Shown in pieces: positions 19,592-31,260 of a DNA stretch of 64,000 nt (the stretch's first letter is position 1; each line of letters opens with the position of its first letter). The notes under the pieces are model-generated. The model was given only the letters and a program-made list of their open reading frames with translations, had not been told where the DNA came from and made no database searches. Position numbers and translations under genes: made by a program. Location of the stretch: contig OY998181.1 in NCBI GenBank assembly GCA_963921935.1, positions 142,871,423 to 142,935,422 of the forward strand. Reading direction: 5' to 3'. Source of the stretch: Galeruca laticollis (lineage: Eukaryota > Arthropoda > Insecta > Coleoptera > Chrysomelidae).

Positions 19592-20079
19592 CCCTAGAAC
19601 TACAAGGTGGAATGAGTGGAACAATTTCCGCAATGTGGGGTCGCGGGCGACACATTTCTATTTTGAAAAAATAAACATGGTTGTAACTTTTTTTATGTTG
19701 ATTTTCAAAAAATATATTAAGTTCTTCTATTTTTTAACATAAAATATTTGTGAGACCAAAAATAAAATAAAAAAAACATACAGGGAGAGTTAAAAATAGA
19801 AAGTTCTTATTTTTGAACTACCTTTCATAGGGTGACAAATATTTAAAAAAAGTAAAACTAGAATAGAAAGGTGTATTATTTTAGGCTTTACAATCTGCAC
19901 AAATGCTGAACTGATGTTCTGCACAATGAACACGCCCTTTTCTATCGCGTTCTCTTGGACAGAAATCACATCGGCGAGGCCCTTTCTGAAGATTTGCAAC
20001 AGATTGTTGTTCGTCTGGATATCCCTTGTACAATTCAAGAGTAGAGGTGTCTCGTAGACGTATCGTCGGTAGTTACGGG
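19592..20079 (-). mobile_element. piggyBac-3, 0.49-kb internally deleted derivative
   Basis: It is flanked by TTAA at 19588-19591 and 20080-20083. The left begins CCCTAGAACTAC; the right, read on the minus strand, begins CCCGTAACTACC. The termini are short and partly matching. As in piggyBac-2, the only coding that remains is the cysteine-rich C-terminus, here next to the right half of the element. The two derivatives come from different families, since their termini differ. Confidence 0.8.
19881..19978 (-). pseudogene. piggyBac C-terminal zinc-domain remnant
   Basis: A short frame reads RRCDFCPRERDRKGRVHC, then AEHQFSICADCKA and TAA at 19881-19883. The C-x2-C, HC and C-x2-C spacing is that of the piggyBac C-terminal cross-brace. 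It is too short to appear as a conventional gene, and the upstream catalytic core is deleted. Confidence 0.65.
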
Positions 20080-20389
20080 TTAAAATAAAAGATCAACCCG
20101 TTTCAGCATTTTCTTGAAATTCAATGAACACTGTCAAATATAGGAAAGGACTATTATCTATGGCCCACTCCTTACAAGCTGGAGCTACTATATTTCCAAT
20201 TTCATAATTCCAAATCATATTTGATCGGTTGAAAGATATGCGCTGCAGTGATATGAATGTAATAGAAAGAAAAACAAAATAATTAATAATAGATTTTAAT
20301 TTAAAAAGTGGTATAATATACAAGTTATTACAACATTATTAAATGAGTTCAATAGGATTCAAATTTCTTACACTTCTCATATTGACCAT

Positions 20390-22430
20390 TTCCGGTACAT
20401 AAACAGTTTTATAAAATTGCTAAACTTTTGTCTTAATTTCTTCATCAATTTCAGCAAATTCATCCTTACACAAATAACTAAAATGTCCTTGGGATTCCAA
20501 AGTACTAAATGACAAATATTTGATGGCATATTCAATATTTTGTTTCTCTAAAAAGAAATTTCTCCGTTATTTGTTGGTTAAATAACTGTCAAAATCTGAT
20601 AAATTGGAACATTTTTCTAAAATTTTAGTGCATTTGATTCCGATCAAATGCTCTATTGTTCCATCAGCAGACATTACGAGGCCATCAACACTTGCAGCAA
20701 AACACGGATAATTCTTATTTACAACCAACCCTACTTGCTGCAGAATCTGATCTACTCCAACAAAGTCCTTTAAATATGCATTTCTTGCCAGAGGTTCATT
20801 CATTTTACCATACGACATGGCAGCTGTCATAACAGGTGGAGAAATTCTCCACAAATTTCGAAGCAAAAAGTTCTTCTTAGCACTTTCTGAGGAAAGCTCC
20901 CAAGTTTTGCATTAGAAGATGTTACGAAGTATGTTCTCCATCTGTACCATACCTCTGAAACAAGGTTCAGGAATCTCAATGAGTTCGCTTAAAAAATGGC
21001 TTAAGAATGTTTTCATATTATTCATGAACTGTTTTGTTTGTTGCAAACAAATATCTAATTGTTCCAAGCTATAATGGAAGTTTTAATCCTGAATTTTGAA
21101 AATTGTTTGAAATATAGAAAGTTTTTCTCCTTTTGGTAAATCAACAACCAAACTATTCAAATCAACCTCTCCCAGATAATTTGTTGGTCCAGGATCAAAT
21201 TCTGCTCTTTTCAATGGTTTCAGTCGTTTCATGGGATATGTAGATGTTGAAGATGGACCAGGATTTCTATTTCTGGAACCAATGCCCCATTTTCGGGGTT
21301 CACTTGTAGATGCTACAACTCCATTTCCATAGTTTTCCACATATTGACAAATGAAAATGAGAAATACAGTAACATGACTGCATTTCCCCAGAGTGGATTG
21401 GTTGCACTGATATTTTGCCTTCACTACAGCCTCAGAAATTCTGTTCAAAATAATGCCAACGTTGTATTGAACTTTTTTACGGAATGAAGCATGGCACTTG
21501 CATTTTGCTATATAATAGCTGCCTTCCGAGGAATCCATCACTTCGCTAATATGGTTTAACTGAAGTAACAACATTCTCATCATTAATTTCCATGTCAGGA
21601 TCTTCATTCTGAACATTTTCATCAATGATGTAGGTATAAATATGGCTTTTGTTGAAATATTCAGGTATACAAAAGGAGGGAAAACTTCCCCACTTCACTC
21701 TAGCAGATATGAGTTGCCAGTCATCATTCTGTTTGAAACTTTGGGCATATTGTTTCAAGCTCCTTTTCAGATCATACCATTTCCCATTATCAATTCCAGG
21801 AGATATATTCTGGTCTTCACCATTTTTTATACAGTTTTTGACCCTAGAAGAAAAATAGTATGCATAAGATTCAATATAATTGTGTTCCAATCGTACATAA
21901 AGTGTATGACTGATGAACGTTTCGGTTTTCTGTACCTTCCTTAATAAACAGGTTGAGTCAAATGACATTGTTTTATGTGATTACAAATAAAACATGAAAC
22001 TTGCAGGAAATCATTTCATGAAAAATATCAAAAAATTAACTCGAGTATCCACAGAAATGAGAGGATGAATAAAATATGAGACATTGAAGAATTTTTTAAG
22101 GAAAAATATTGAAGATTCATTTCATTTTGAAAATGTACTAACACTTCTGCAGAACTGATCTGTAATTTCTACAGATACTTGCGTTATTTGATTTTTTAAG
22201 AAGATGAAAGAAACACATACAGGCTGTTAAACAACACCTCACCTTTAGATGTAAATATAAAATAGGAGTTACCTTTCAATTAGTTGTTCTTTTGATCCAC
22301 TTTTTTTGTAGCCTCTACATTCTAGCCATCTTTGTAGCTCTGCGACCGAATGGTCCTCAATTAAATAATTGTCCTTCAATAAGGCCCCTGGAACATCTTC
22401 TGGTAATAATAACTGCACGGGAGCAGACAT
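20390..22430 (-). pseudogene. SAP-SWIM-YqaJ nuclease-like gene, multi-exon remnant
   Basis: Exon 1 (22430-22273) codes for a SAP-like helix pair (HSVAELQRWLECRG, GSKEQLIER) and ends GAAAG followed by GTAACT. Exon 2 starts at 21843 after TTCTTCTAG, restoring ERVKNC, and continues with GKWYDLKRSL and RVKWGSFPSFCIPEYF. A frame change at about 21550-21620 leads to a SWIM-like zinc motif (YYIAKCKCHASFRKK ... GKCSHVT). A further exon near 21060 leads to the YqaJ-type recombinase/exonuclease fold (GKMNEPLARNAY, YPCFAASVDGLV, LIGIKC). The usual E-x-K catalytic pair appears as G-I-K, so the acid is lost. C-terminal sequence with stops extends to about 20390. Such genes are usually transposon cargo or transposon-derived. 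Confidence 0.7.
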
Positions 22431-22533
22431 TGTAAAACAAGCTAAGGCAACAATTAACCACAAAATATCTGGTCAGTGAAAATATACAACATTAGATGAC
22501 AAATTACTCATTCAGATTAGATGCATATTAGAT

Positions 22534-23100
22534 TCACGTTTGAAGATTTGACAGGTTTCGTCCATGCGGCAAACGTAAAAATTTATTATAGGTAGGGTAT
22601 TGTAGTTTTCTAGCTAATTTATGTGTGATTAGTGACACTTGAGACCCACTATCAAGCACGGCTCTTGCAGATATTAAATGACCATTGTTATTTGAAACAT
22701 GTACGGATACAGTTGCCAATAAAATATAAGATTTTTGGTTTATAAAAAGGCTTGACATAGTGTTAGATTGTACTCCAAGCTTGTCACTAGTGGAAGTTTC
22801 AGCAACCTTCGAATTTTGTTTTTGTCCTATGTTAGAATCTTCATCTGAGATACTACTCGAGTTGTTCATGGAATAACCTTTTTGTTTGTGATTAGTAGGC
22901 CCATGATTGGAATTAAAATTCGAATTTTGTTGAGCATTTATTCTATTATTGTGATAATTATTAGGTTTTGATGAATAATCGACAGAATTTCCCGCATGTA
23001 AGAGGGCATGACAAGCTTCGCCGCAAATAGGGCAATTCTTCCACTCACATTGACTTACATGATGTGGACCAAAACATTTTAAACATAATCGATTTGAAAA
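22534..23100 (-). pseudogene. BEL/Pao gag-protease fragment
   Basis: A zinc-knuckle segment (LCLKCFGPHHVSQC, CPICGEACHALLHAG) is followed by an asparagine-rich linker and the start of a retropepsin-like protease (ARAVLDSGSQVSLITHKLA). This order (Gag knuckles, DUF1758-type protease) is the BEL/Pao pattern. The frame is lost at about 22540 after CTTGAT, and no reverse transcriptase follows. The flank at 23110-23260 is a simple TAATTGTAATT-type repeat. Confidence 0.75.
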
Positions 23101-23462
23101 TGCAAAAATTAATAACAACAATTAGGTACTTTTTTCCAGTAATTTGTAATTGTATTTAAGTACTTTTCTAATTAAAGTAATTTGGAATTGTAATTGGAGG
23201 AAATTCTGTGTTGGAATTGTAATTATATATTGTTCAAATTCGATAATTACAAAGTTAATAAATTTTTAAAACGCTTAGGTATTATGTTTTATTAAGCTGT
23301 TTTTGATAAATTTTTTATTTGTTTCTAGTAAAATCATTTAGATAGTTCAACATTTTTAATTATTTTAAACCAAATTAGAAAAGTTTATTTTGTAATCCCA
23401 GCTCTGGCTTACAGTGGGCAGAAAATATTTATTGAAAAACGATATGAATAAAAATAATTTTA

Positions 23463-25549
23463 CAGTCAAACCTCGATATAACAAATCTCAAGGGACCAAA
23501 CCGAAAATTCGTTATATCGAGTATTTCGTTACAATGAGGTTCGTTATATTGAGGTTAGGTTAGCTGAAAATTCACTACATCGAGGTTCACAAACGCCCTC
23601 GGTCGTGTTTTTTATATCATTCAAAGATTGTGAAATCGTATGCTGTACAACTCTTTAATAGTATGGAAAACGAAATAAAACTCATTTAAAAATGCTTCTT
23701 TATTTGACACTTACTTAAATAACCGTACATAATAATAAAATAAATGAAAACTACACACAGTAACTTACCACTAAAGATACATTTGCTTCCGTAACTGTTA
23801 GATTGCCTTTAAAACCTACACATATATTTTATTAAAGATGTTGTTTTGACCTGTTTCTTGATTAAAAATACTTTAAATTATAAATACAGTAATTATAATG
23901 AATAAAAGCAAGTTAATTAAAAGAAAACATTAAGGCCTAATTCTAAAAAAAACTGAAATTTTACGGTACAGAAATAAATTTTACACAGTACTCATACTGT
24001 ACGTTACTACTGTACCATCATCGTAAAATAAATTATTACAGTACAAATACACTGAAAAAATGAATGCATAAAAAGTTGCCTAATCTGCTTTTTGTATTTC
24101 GTTAGCGTCATAAATGAGGGTATCTAACTCATTGGTGACATCGCCCTGTTTGTTAGAGAAAAAGTCAGTGATGGTGGTCTGCTTACGTGTTGTGATGTTC
24201 ATGAAGTCCATAGAGCAATCTAATTCGGTGATGGATTTCACTACACTGTCACTCAAACCACCCCTTTTAAGAAAAAAAACGCTTTAACACATGTAAAGCT
24301 TCTCGAGCATCTTTTAAAGTTGGGTCAGGAATTTCACAACCTTGTTCATCCTCGTCGTCATCTTCGGCATCGGCATTTTTGTCAGGAACGGAGGTCACAG
24401 AGGAAATGATTTAAGCGTCGGTTAACTCCCCACACACGGTTAACTCCCCACACACTACCACGTCGTCATCAAAAGTAACAAAGTCTTCGAACACTGCATC
24501 CTTTTCTAGGTCAAGTGATTCTTTGACTTTTTCCCAACCATCCACGGTGTCTACTTCTTGCGTTGGAGGTTGTTCTGAATTGTCCTCAGTTGCGACAGTA
24601 AATCCACTTTTCTTGAAACAATTAGAAATCGTAGTTGCCGTAACTTTATTCCATGCTTTTGTTATCATCCACATAGCATCCAAGACATTTATATTTGTGG
24701 GTAAACGACTTTCCATGTCTCTAAGGAACTGCTGTACAACCTCTTTTCTATAAATTACCTTAAAACTTCGGATAATGCCCTGGTCAAGCGGCTGCAGTTT
24801 GGATGTTGTGTTTGGAGGCAAATATATTACCGTAATGTTACTCAGTTTAGGAATGTCTCCGTGTGCCGTACAGTTATCAATGAAGATGATAATTTTTTTC
24901 CTTTTCCTTTTTATCTCTTTGTTAAGACTTTGAAGCCATGTACCGAAAGCACCACAATTCATCCAAGCCTTTGTATTCGCCATGTAGTCTGTAGGAAGTT
25001 CAGTTACATTTTTAGAACAGCGTGGTTTTTGCGCTTTTCCAATAACTAGAGGCTTTAATTTGCGAGTCCCTGTGCAGTTTGCACCTAACATAACTGTTAA
25101 ATGATGTTTGCTATTTTTCACACCATGGCATTTATCACCCTTAAATGACAATGTTTTGTCGGGTAAACATTTGAAAAACAATCCAGTTTCATCGGCATTG
25201 TAGATGTTTTCAGGTTCATATCCCTCAGTTAGCTGGGCACCGTTTCTTTTTGCTTTTTCCGTCCATCGTCACTTCACTGATACCCACGCACCGCACAATC
25301 CAATAACTTCCACGGAAACTGAATAAACTACAGACTAGAGTGACGTGACTAAGCTTTCATGTCGAGACACGATTATTTTTTGTACTGTTCGTTTGTTTAC
25401 GTTCGTTATAATGAGGTGCAGTCGTGGAAATTTCGTTACATAGAGGTGAAGTTCGCTAGATCGAGGTTCTAACTACGAAAAATTCATTGTATGGAGGGTG
25501 ATTTATTTTTACCGGGATTATTACAAATTCGTTATATTGAGGTTATGAG
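23463..25549 (-). mobile_element. Tigger/pogo-type Tc1-mariner element, internally deleted
   Basis: TA (23461-23462) precedes CAGTCAAACCTCGATATAAC. The other end, read on the minus strand, is CTCATAACCTCAATATAAC with TA at 25550-25551. These are Tigger-like termini. Repeats of TTCGTTATATCGAGG type occur several times at both ends (23508-23590 and 25400-25545). The transposase lies on the minus strand but lacks its DNA-binding N-terminus, because coding begins only about 290 bp from the right end. Confidence 0.85.
24080..25260 (-). pseudogene. Tigger/pogo transposase, DDE domain and PIP-like tail
   Basis: The open frame starts upstream of the first listed codon: EPENIYNADETGLFFKC carries the first catalytic D. 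FIDNCTAHG (second D) and the tail KLQPLDQGIIRSFK follow. The CENP-B-type helix-turn-helix is missing. A TAA at 24411-24413 interrupts after GELTDA; the same frame continues with an acidic segment (DAEDDDEDEQGCEIPDP). After an A8/T8 run near 24280 another frame gives TRKQTTITDFFSNKQ and ends at TAG 24080-24082. QTTITDFF (24158-24181) matches the PCNA-interacting box Q-x-x-I-x-x-F-F. A PCNA link is known for pogo, so the match is plausible. Confidence 0.82.
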
Positions 25550-25699
25550 TACGGATTATTCGTTATGTATGTTTACATTGATTCTTATGGACAGTTGTAG
25601 GGGATTTGAAAAAAATTGTTATGTCAAGGAATTCGTATGTATGGTATGTCTTCGAGTGGCACACAATTTCCCATTCCACCTTCTCTTATTTCTGCCCTA

Positions 25700-26850
25700 A
25701 CTAGTAATCGCTTATACGAAGCTTGAAACTGGATTATTATTCCATCCTCCTCTAGATCTTATGGAAGAAAAAAATAATTCTAAATGGTCCTAGCTGATCA
25801 TAAAGCAAAAGAGCATTTTTCAATGAAACTATTGTTCCTATGAAACCAGTTCTTCTTTTTGACTTGATCACCAGTTCATTATTGGTAAATTTTAAACCTT
25901 TTATATAGTCTATAGTATTTTGGATAGCTTCCCTTGTTGTTTCAATATTTTTTGGACATAAGGCTTTCTTATATCCAGGAGGAATTATACTTCTAGAATT
26001 TAAAATGTCGAATGCATTATTGAATAAACGTATGAATTGAATCGTAGCTCCACGCCTTCTAAATTAAGACAATTTCCATTTTTCCTCACAAAATTCCAAT
26101 GCATCTGCGACTGATTCCCTTAATAATTGGACAGCCAAGCGAACCTTCATTTTTTCTTTAAAAAAATTGCTGTGGGCTCTTTTGAATTTATTTGTCAAAT
26201 GCAGCCCTTCATTTTCCTGAAGTGTAACTAAAGCTTCAATAAACCGCCATTCAATAAGATTGTAATCACAGTCCATTAGTATATTTTTCTCTCCAAAAGC
26301 GTTTCTTATTAATTTTAACATATGACATGGATCAAAAAATATATTATACATATATATGGTTACTGTTCAGGGAGAAAGAAGTGTTTAAGTGTTCTAAATT
26401 AGTATTGCAACCTAATAAATTTACCATGGCAAGATTAGATGGTGCACCGTCAAATGTTAGGGAAATTACACGTGCCCCTGTTTCTAATATTAAAAAATAC
26501 TTTGAGAAATAATAGCACTCTTTTGATCTCCATTTAATCCATTCATAAAAAAGTATCCAATGGGAAGTTTCCATTTATGCAGACAACCATTAAAACTAAA
26601 ACCTCTGTCGCCATTTCATTTGAATCGTCTTCAAGATCGACATCCAGATTTACGTATCCATTAAATTTTTTGCCATCCCATTCTACATGTTTCCTTATGC
26701 CAATTTCACCTACAATTAATGACAATTTCGGTTGCTTGTCACAGTTTTTCACGTGCACCTTTAAATAGTCGAATGCTTCACTACTAAATCCTGGTTCTGC
26801 ATTTATATTTTTAAACCATTTTCCAATGGCACTAGCATGTGGCAACGTCT
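25700..26850 (-). pseudogene. P-element (THAP9-like) transposase remnant
   Basis: Three minus frames in order resemble P transposase. 26845-26543 has PHASAIGKWFKNINAEPGF and IRKHVEWDGKKFNGYVNLD. 26574-26344 has LTFDGAPSNLAMVNLLGC. 26351-26064 has NIFFDPCHMLKLIRNAFG and HLTNKFKRAHSNFF. Further left, 26050-25760 gives KALCPKNIETTREAIQ and KRRTGFIGTI. The first catalytic position, normally MDE in this family, reads VGE, so D is lost. Frame changes at about 26550 and 26350 break it. No THAP domain and no terminal repeats were found. Confidence 0.78.
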
Positions 26851-27069
26851 ATTCTGTAAGTATGTACGATGCCGTTGTGAACGAATATCGTTTACGAACG
26901 ATAAATGTTATTCAGTATCCAAAATGCTAACGAATTCCTCGTAAGAAAACGCCGTTCATGAACGACAGCCAGAAACGTGACATTGGGTATCAAAAGTTGC
27001 CTATTTTTGTGATAACATTAATTTTTTCTGTGAAAATTAAGGAAATATTTTAAGAGGAAATTGATTGAA

Positions 27070-27747
27070 GGAATGGTGTAGTTATTTAATATCAAAAAAA
27101 TATATATTTGTTTTGATATATTCAAATTTATCAGTCGAAATAATAATTCGGTGAGGGGTGTTTTCATGGGTGATAAGTATTGATGTTTGGAGGGAAAAAT
27201 CATCGCGGTCCGGAATTATATAATTCACCTTTCGGAAACTCATAACATAAGCTTACGCATCGTCGTGTGTGCCGCATCCAACATAAGTGATGGGCGTAAT
27301 GATTTTAAATCTGAGGTCAAGGAGAGCTTTTTCAATCAGAGAGTGAGGGATCGAGGGGCTAACATTGGAGATTAAAATTCTTCTAGATGAAGAAATAAGT
27401 CAACGAATAGGTATAATTTGAGAGTTGATTGTAATGTTGGAAGCGGTTTTTAGGAGATTCAATTTGTTCGGTAGAGGATAAATAATTGCAAATACGGCCA
27501 TACGAGATGCAAAGTGAACATTTTTGGGAGAAACAATGCTGCTAATTGCTTTAATATAGTCGAAGATGACGGAGTTGGGAATAGCTTGCATCACAATAGC
27601 TTGATCTTTAGAGGGTGTTAGGGGCGGGGGCGCTTAACTGAGGGTAGCAGCAGCATAAGATCGATGAGTTGCGTTTATGGCTAGAGATGTACTCTGAATT
27701 TCATTGACGGTGGAGATGTTACGGGAGTGAGATGGTAAATTAGCCAT
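27070..27747 (-). pseudogene. LINE ORF1 fragment (second LINE family)
   Basis: The ATG at 27745-27747 opens MANLPSHSRNISTVNEIQ. After a TAA the same region gives IKAISSIVSPKNVHFASRM, TINSQIIPIR, a TGA, then SSRRILISNVSPSIPHSLIE and RFKIITPITYVGCGTHDDA. IIPDRDDFSLQT and RIIISTDKFEYIK follow. This is the N-terminal Gag region of Jockey/CR1-type ORF1 proteins in insects. The sequence is lost at about 27070, before any zinc knuckles. No ORF2 is present. Upstream, 27750-28080 may be its 5' UTR. Confidence 0.6.
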
Positions 27748-28080
27748 ACTGCGATTCTGGTTACCAAAATCGCAGATATAAAGGCAGGGGGGTATAAAGT
27801 ACGGCGAATATACCAATATTCGCTCGATGGATAAAGTTTACACACATACCGGACTATTGTTGTCAATTTAAATTCACAAAAACCAAAATAAACACTCGTT
27901 AATTACCAGGTCGGCTAAAAAACGGAGGTCATTGAACAGTAAAATAAAACACATCCGTCTACTAAGAGAGTCAACTCGTGAATAAAAACGAAAATATTTA
28001 AATTGAAATGCTCTCAAAATAAATGTCTGGTTTTCGAAGTGAACTTCTCGGTGGCTCGATTGTAACTCTCGTTCGAACGG

Positions 28081-28650
28081 TCAGCGTCGATATTTATAGA
28101 TGAAGGCGGGGGCAGACGAGAATAGTGAGCAGGTCGAAGAATCTACAGGGACGACACGATGGCTACAATCTCCCTCTCTGGCTACGAAGGCGTCTCTGGT
28201 AGCTCGAGATGGGTCTGTAGGTGTTTCTTGGATGGCCGACGGTTTCTTCTTGGGTTGACCCCTTCGGTGTCGAGTTCGCACTGCTTCAGGTATTGTCTCC
28301 GTATCTCCATTAAATGAGGTCTAGTCACTAGCATGATATATTCACAGAGGGACGTCTGAGTTCTCGGGATCGGCTATGACATAGCTAGTGGGCCCGTGGT
28401 TCCGCAGAATTTTGTAAGGTCCGTCTCACCGAGGTGCCAGTTTTCCTGTTGGCGTTTTAACGGTGAGCAACCATTTTAGGGTTGGTGGTCAGTTATTGCA
28501 ATAATCTTGGATCCCTCTATATAACCTCGGAATTTCTAAACAGCCCATACAATAGCCAGAGCTATTTTTCCTCATTTTCAAAAATCTTAAGCTCAGTCTC
28601 TGAAGTAATCGGATAGTTCACATTTGGCACCTGGCTCAAAATGAGTGTTT
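28081..28650 (-). pseudogene. Ty3/gypsy pol remnant: RNase H fused to integrase tail by deletion
   Basis: From the right: a degraded RNase H segment (ITSETELKIF, then AIVWAV, FRGYIEGSKIIAITDHQP). It is followed almost directly by an integrase C-terminal segment (GPYKILRNHGPTSYVIAD, PENSDVPL) and a basic proline-rich end (RTRHRRGQPKKKPSA). The catalytic integrase is missing, so an internal deletion joined the two. Several in-frame stops are present. The Harbinger-3 left end abuts it at about 28660. Confidence 0.65.
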
Positions 28651-28794
28651 CAATTTTAAGCGGCGTCCACACTATGCCGCGGTTGGCTGTTGGTAAAGCC
28701 AACGCGGCAAAACTGATTTTGGCTTGCCGTCTACACCTGAGTTGGCATTCAGTCGCAGTTGTTTTAGATGCGTTTATAATTATCAGCGAAAATG

Positions 28795-29195
28795 TGCGTA
28801 AACGACGCAAACGACGGTTTTGGGTGCGTCCAAGCCTTCAAAGTAGAAGAAAATACGGAACTAGCGACTTAATGAAGGATTTGTTATTGGATGATGCAGA
28901 CGAATTAAATCTCGAGTACAGATTTGGATGTGGTTTCAAAAACTTTTTTCAAATGAAAAGTAGTGACTTTGAAGGTCTTCTAAATAAGATAGCTCATATA
29001 ATCCAGAAACCAGACACACCCTTCAGAAGTGCTATTCCTCCACATGAACGCCTTGCATTTACTCTGCGGTTTTTAGCAACGGGAGACTCTTTCCACTCGT
29101 TAAGTTACACATTCAAGATTTCAAAGCAAATAATATCAGCCATCATCCCAATTGTTTGTGAAGCAATTGTCGGCGTTTTACAGGATTAAATCAAG
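28795..29195 (+). pseudogene. PIF/Harbinger transposase exon 1 (Harbinger-3)
   Basis: The N-terminal domain contains KRRFWVRPSLQSRRKYG, then FGCGFKNFFQMKSSDFEGLL, PPHERLAFTLRFLATGDSF and SYTFKISKQIISAIIPIV, the helix-turn-helix region of HARBI1-like nucleases. Upstream codons from 28641 cross the terminal repeat and are not coding. A TAA at 29187-29189 interrupts just before the exon end. ATCAAG followed by GTAAG (GT at 29196-29197) is a good donor at the usual position. The catalytic exon is missing. Confidence 0.75.
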
Positions 29196-29423
29196 GTAAG
29201 AAAAAAAGTCTATTACAAATAAAATCTTTATTTGGTCGACATGTGTCTCAAGCTTATTAGAACAAAACATCCTCTATTACAAATGAAACATTTACTCAGT
29301 TAAAATGTGTCTTAAGTCCATTACAACAAAAAATGAACCAAAGTCTAACTCAAATTTGGATTTTGAAGAGATGGGGTGGGAACTACAGGTGCATCAACAT
29401 AGTGTCAATAGAGTCATTGTCCG

Positions 29424-29935
29424 TTACCGTATAGGTAGAAGACGTGGGACTGCTGACTGTGGAGAGGTTGCTTGTGTTTGTCCATGAAAAGACGGCTGCT
29501 CAAAATATGGTTTTGGATTGGGACAAGCTGGTGGCATCGGGACAGTAATCGGTTGTTGTACGTAGTTCGGGATTGGGTAGAAAGGCTGTGAGTAACTTCC
29601 GCTCAATGGGTTGCCATAGTCGTACTTGCCCATTTCAGCTTCAAACAGAATATTGCTAATAAGGTGTTTTACAATTTTCTGAGCATTAGACGATGGGAGG
29701 TCTTGAATACGCAGTCCTACTAGGTCTCGAAAAGACTGGAACTGATCCAGCCTGGGTAGGGCGCTTTGTAGGCGGTACAGGAGGTTTAGAGAGTGAAACT
29801 CTGTCCTCAACTTCTGAGTCAGATGAACCTGATGATATAGAAAGGACTGTTTTCTTTTTTTTAAATCTATATCAGAATTGAGGTCAGTTGTTGGTTCAGC
29901 TTTTCTTGCCTTATTCCGAGCTACGAAATGATCAT
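29424..29935 (-). pseudogene. MADF protein exon 2 (Harbinger-3)
   Basis: The acceptor AAAATTTTAG opens the exon at 29935, giving DHFVARNKARKAEP. A serine/acid stretch and a proline-basic patch (KPPVPPTKRPTQ) follow. A frame change at about 29730 leads to FRDLVGLRIQDLPSSNAQK and IVKHLISNILFEAEMGKY, a BESS-like C-terminal helix region. The tail is proline/tyrosine rich and ends at 29424. A 3' UTR with AATAAA-type signals lies to the left (about 29218, minus-strand sense uncertain). It sits in what should be the transposase intron, on the opposite strand. Confidence 0.7.
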
Positions 29936-29945
29936 CTAAAATTTT

Positions 29946-31025
29946 TAAATTTCAAGTTTTTTATACTCTCTTTTATAAAACGTAACTGCATAATGTCTTA
30001 ACAAGTTAAGCTTCTGAGCTTTAAAAGTGCTTGTTTTATTTGCAACTAACGTTATTTATTTCAAATTAAAATGTTATACCTTACTTTCACCAAAACCAAG
30101 TAAAGATCTCACCAAATGTTCCATCTCTAAAGGTACGCACTTTGTGATATGGCCAATGGCTATTTATCTCAGAGCTTCTGATTGCATTTTTTATTTTATC
30201 CTGACTAAATGGTGGCCAGAAACAGAAGTCACCATCATGTATCCATGAAGTAGGTACCGCATCTACAGTATCATCAGTTAGAAATGAAAAACCTAATGAA
30301 TATTTGTTTTATAATTTTGATAGGTGTAGAAACTGACTGAACTAATATACTTTTGTTTTGTAAACTTGAAATTCAACTTTTTGTAAATGGCTTTTAATAA
30401 ATATTAGAAAAAATATTAAAGATTACAAAAAAAGAATTACAGGATGTTGGAGAACGAGTCGCTCCAGTATTGTAAAAATTATATAATTTTTCAGTTCCAC
30501 CTAATGCTAATAATTGTCATCATGACATTTATGGAAAAGTCAATAATCTAACCTCATTTGAATATTGTTTTTAGTATCTGTCAAATTATGAATGATAAAC
30601 TTACATCTCCATAGGTATTACATTTTTCATTAGAACAAAGTAGTCTGTCGATGACATTGTCACTTTTTGATGAACTCAAAAAAGTAATTGAAAATTGTTT
30701 ATAAAGAGAGGTGTTGTAAAGCCATTCCCACCTCATAAAGTTAACAAAAAATTATTAATGAAGATTCAGTGTTGACTGAGTCGGTTAACGAAATAATATA
30801 TTGTTAAATAACTGACAAAAAAAACCTTTCACCGACGTACCAGGAAAAATGGAGAATAGTTTATTAGATGTTTAAAAAATTGTTACAGAGGTGCTAACAA
30901 CTTATAATTTGGTTACCTGTCTTCATCACCAACAGATAAGACGTTCATAGTTTTTCCTCATTTCAATTTCTTTGTATATTTCTGGTGAATGACAGACTTG
31001 TGGATTATGAATGTGTGTTTGAGCA
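29946..31025. other. Unassigned AT-rich DNA
   Basis: No coherent gene was found. A short minus-strand segment around 30090-30240 reads somewhat like protein (INSHWPYHKVRTFRDGTFG) but has stops and no recognised family. The rest is AT-rich. Confidence 0.4.
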
Positions 31026-31254
31026 TGTAACGCCTGCGCCCAGGACCAGGCCGCCATCAGCCACTGTTGGATGGTAATTCTCACTAATGAGACCACCTAC
31101 CTCTGGGAGTGAACGGTGACGGCTGACAGCGCGGTAGAACGATGTATACACACGTCGAGAATTAACATTACTTTTACTTTGTTAAAATAGGGCAATATAT
31201 ATTTAGTTTGGGTAAAGTATCTCCTGTTATTATTTTACCCCCAATAGAATCCGC
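31026..31254 (+). repeat. Probable 5' LTR of gypsy-1
   Basis: It starts TGTAACGCCTGCGCC and ends near ATCCGCA just before the primer-binding-like site. The first 85 bp match 45319-45402 with few differences. The full length is not proved, because the 3' copy diverges after ACCTACCTCTG. Confidence 0.5.
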
Positions 31255-31260
31255 AAAAAA

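Larger units (their letters stand above)
28660..29936. mobile_element. Harbinger-3, 3' part lost
   Basis: The left terminus GCGGCGTCCACACTATGCCGC follows TTTTAA. It is joined to subterminal GCCGCGGTTGGC and GCCAACGCGGC motifs forming an inverted pair (28675-28710). A plus-strand transposase exon 1 and a minus-strand MADF exon 2 follow. The catalytic transposase exon, MADF exon 1 and the right terminus are not seen beyond 29936. Confidence 0.72.
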
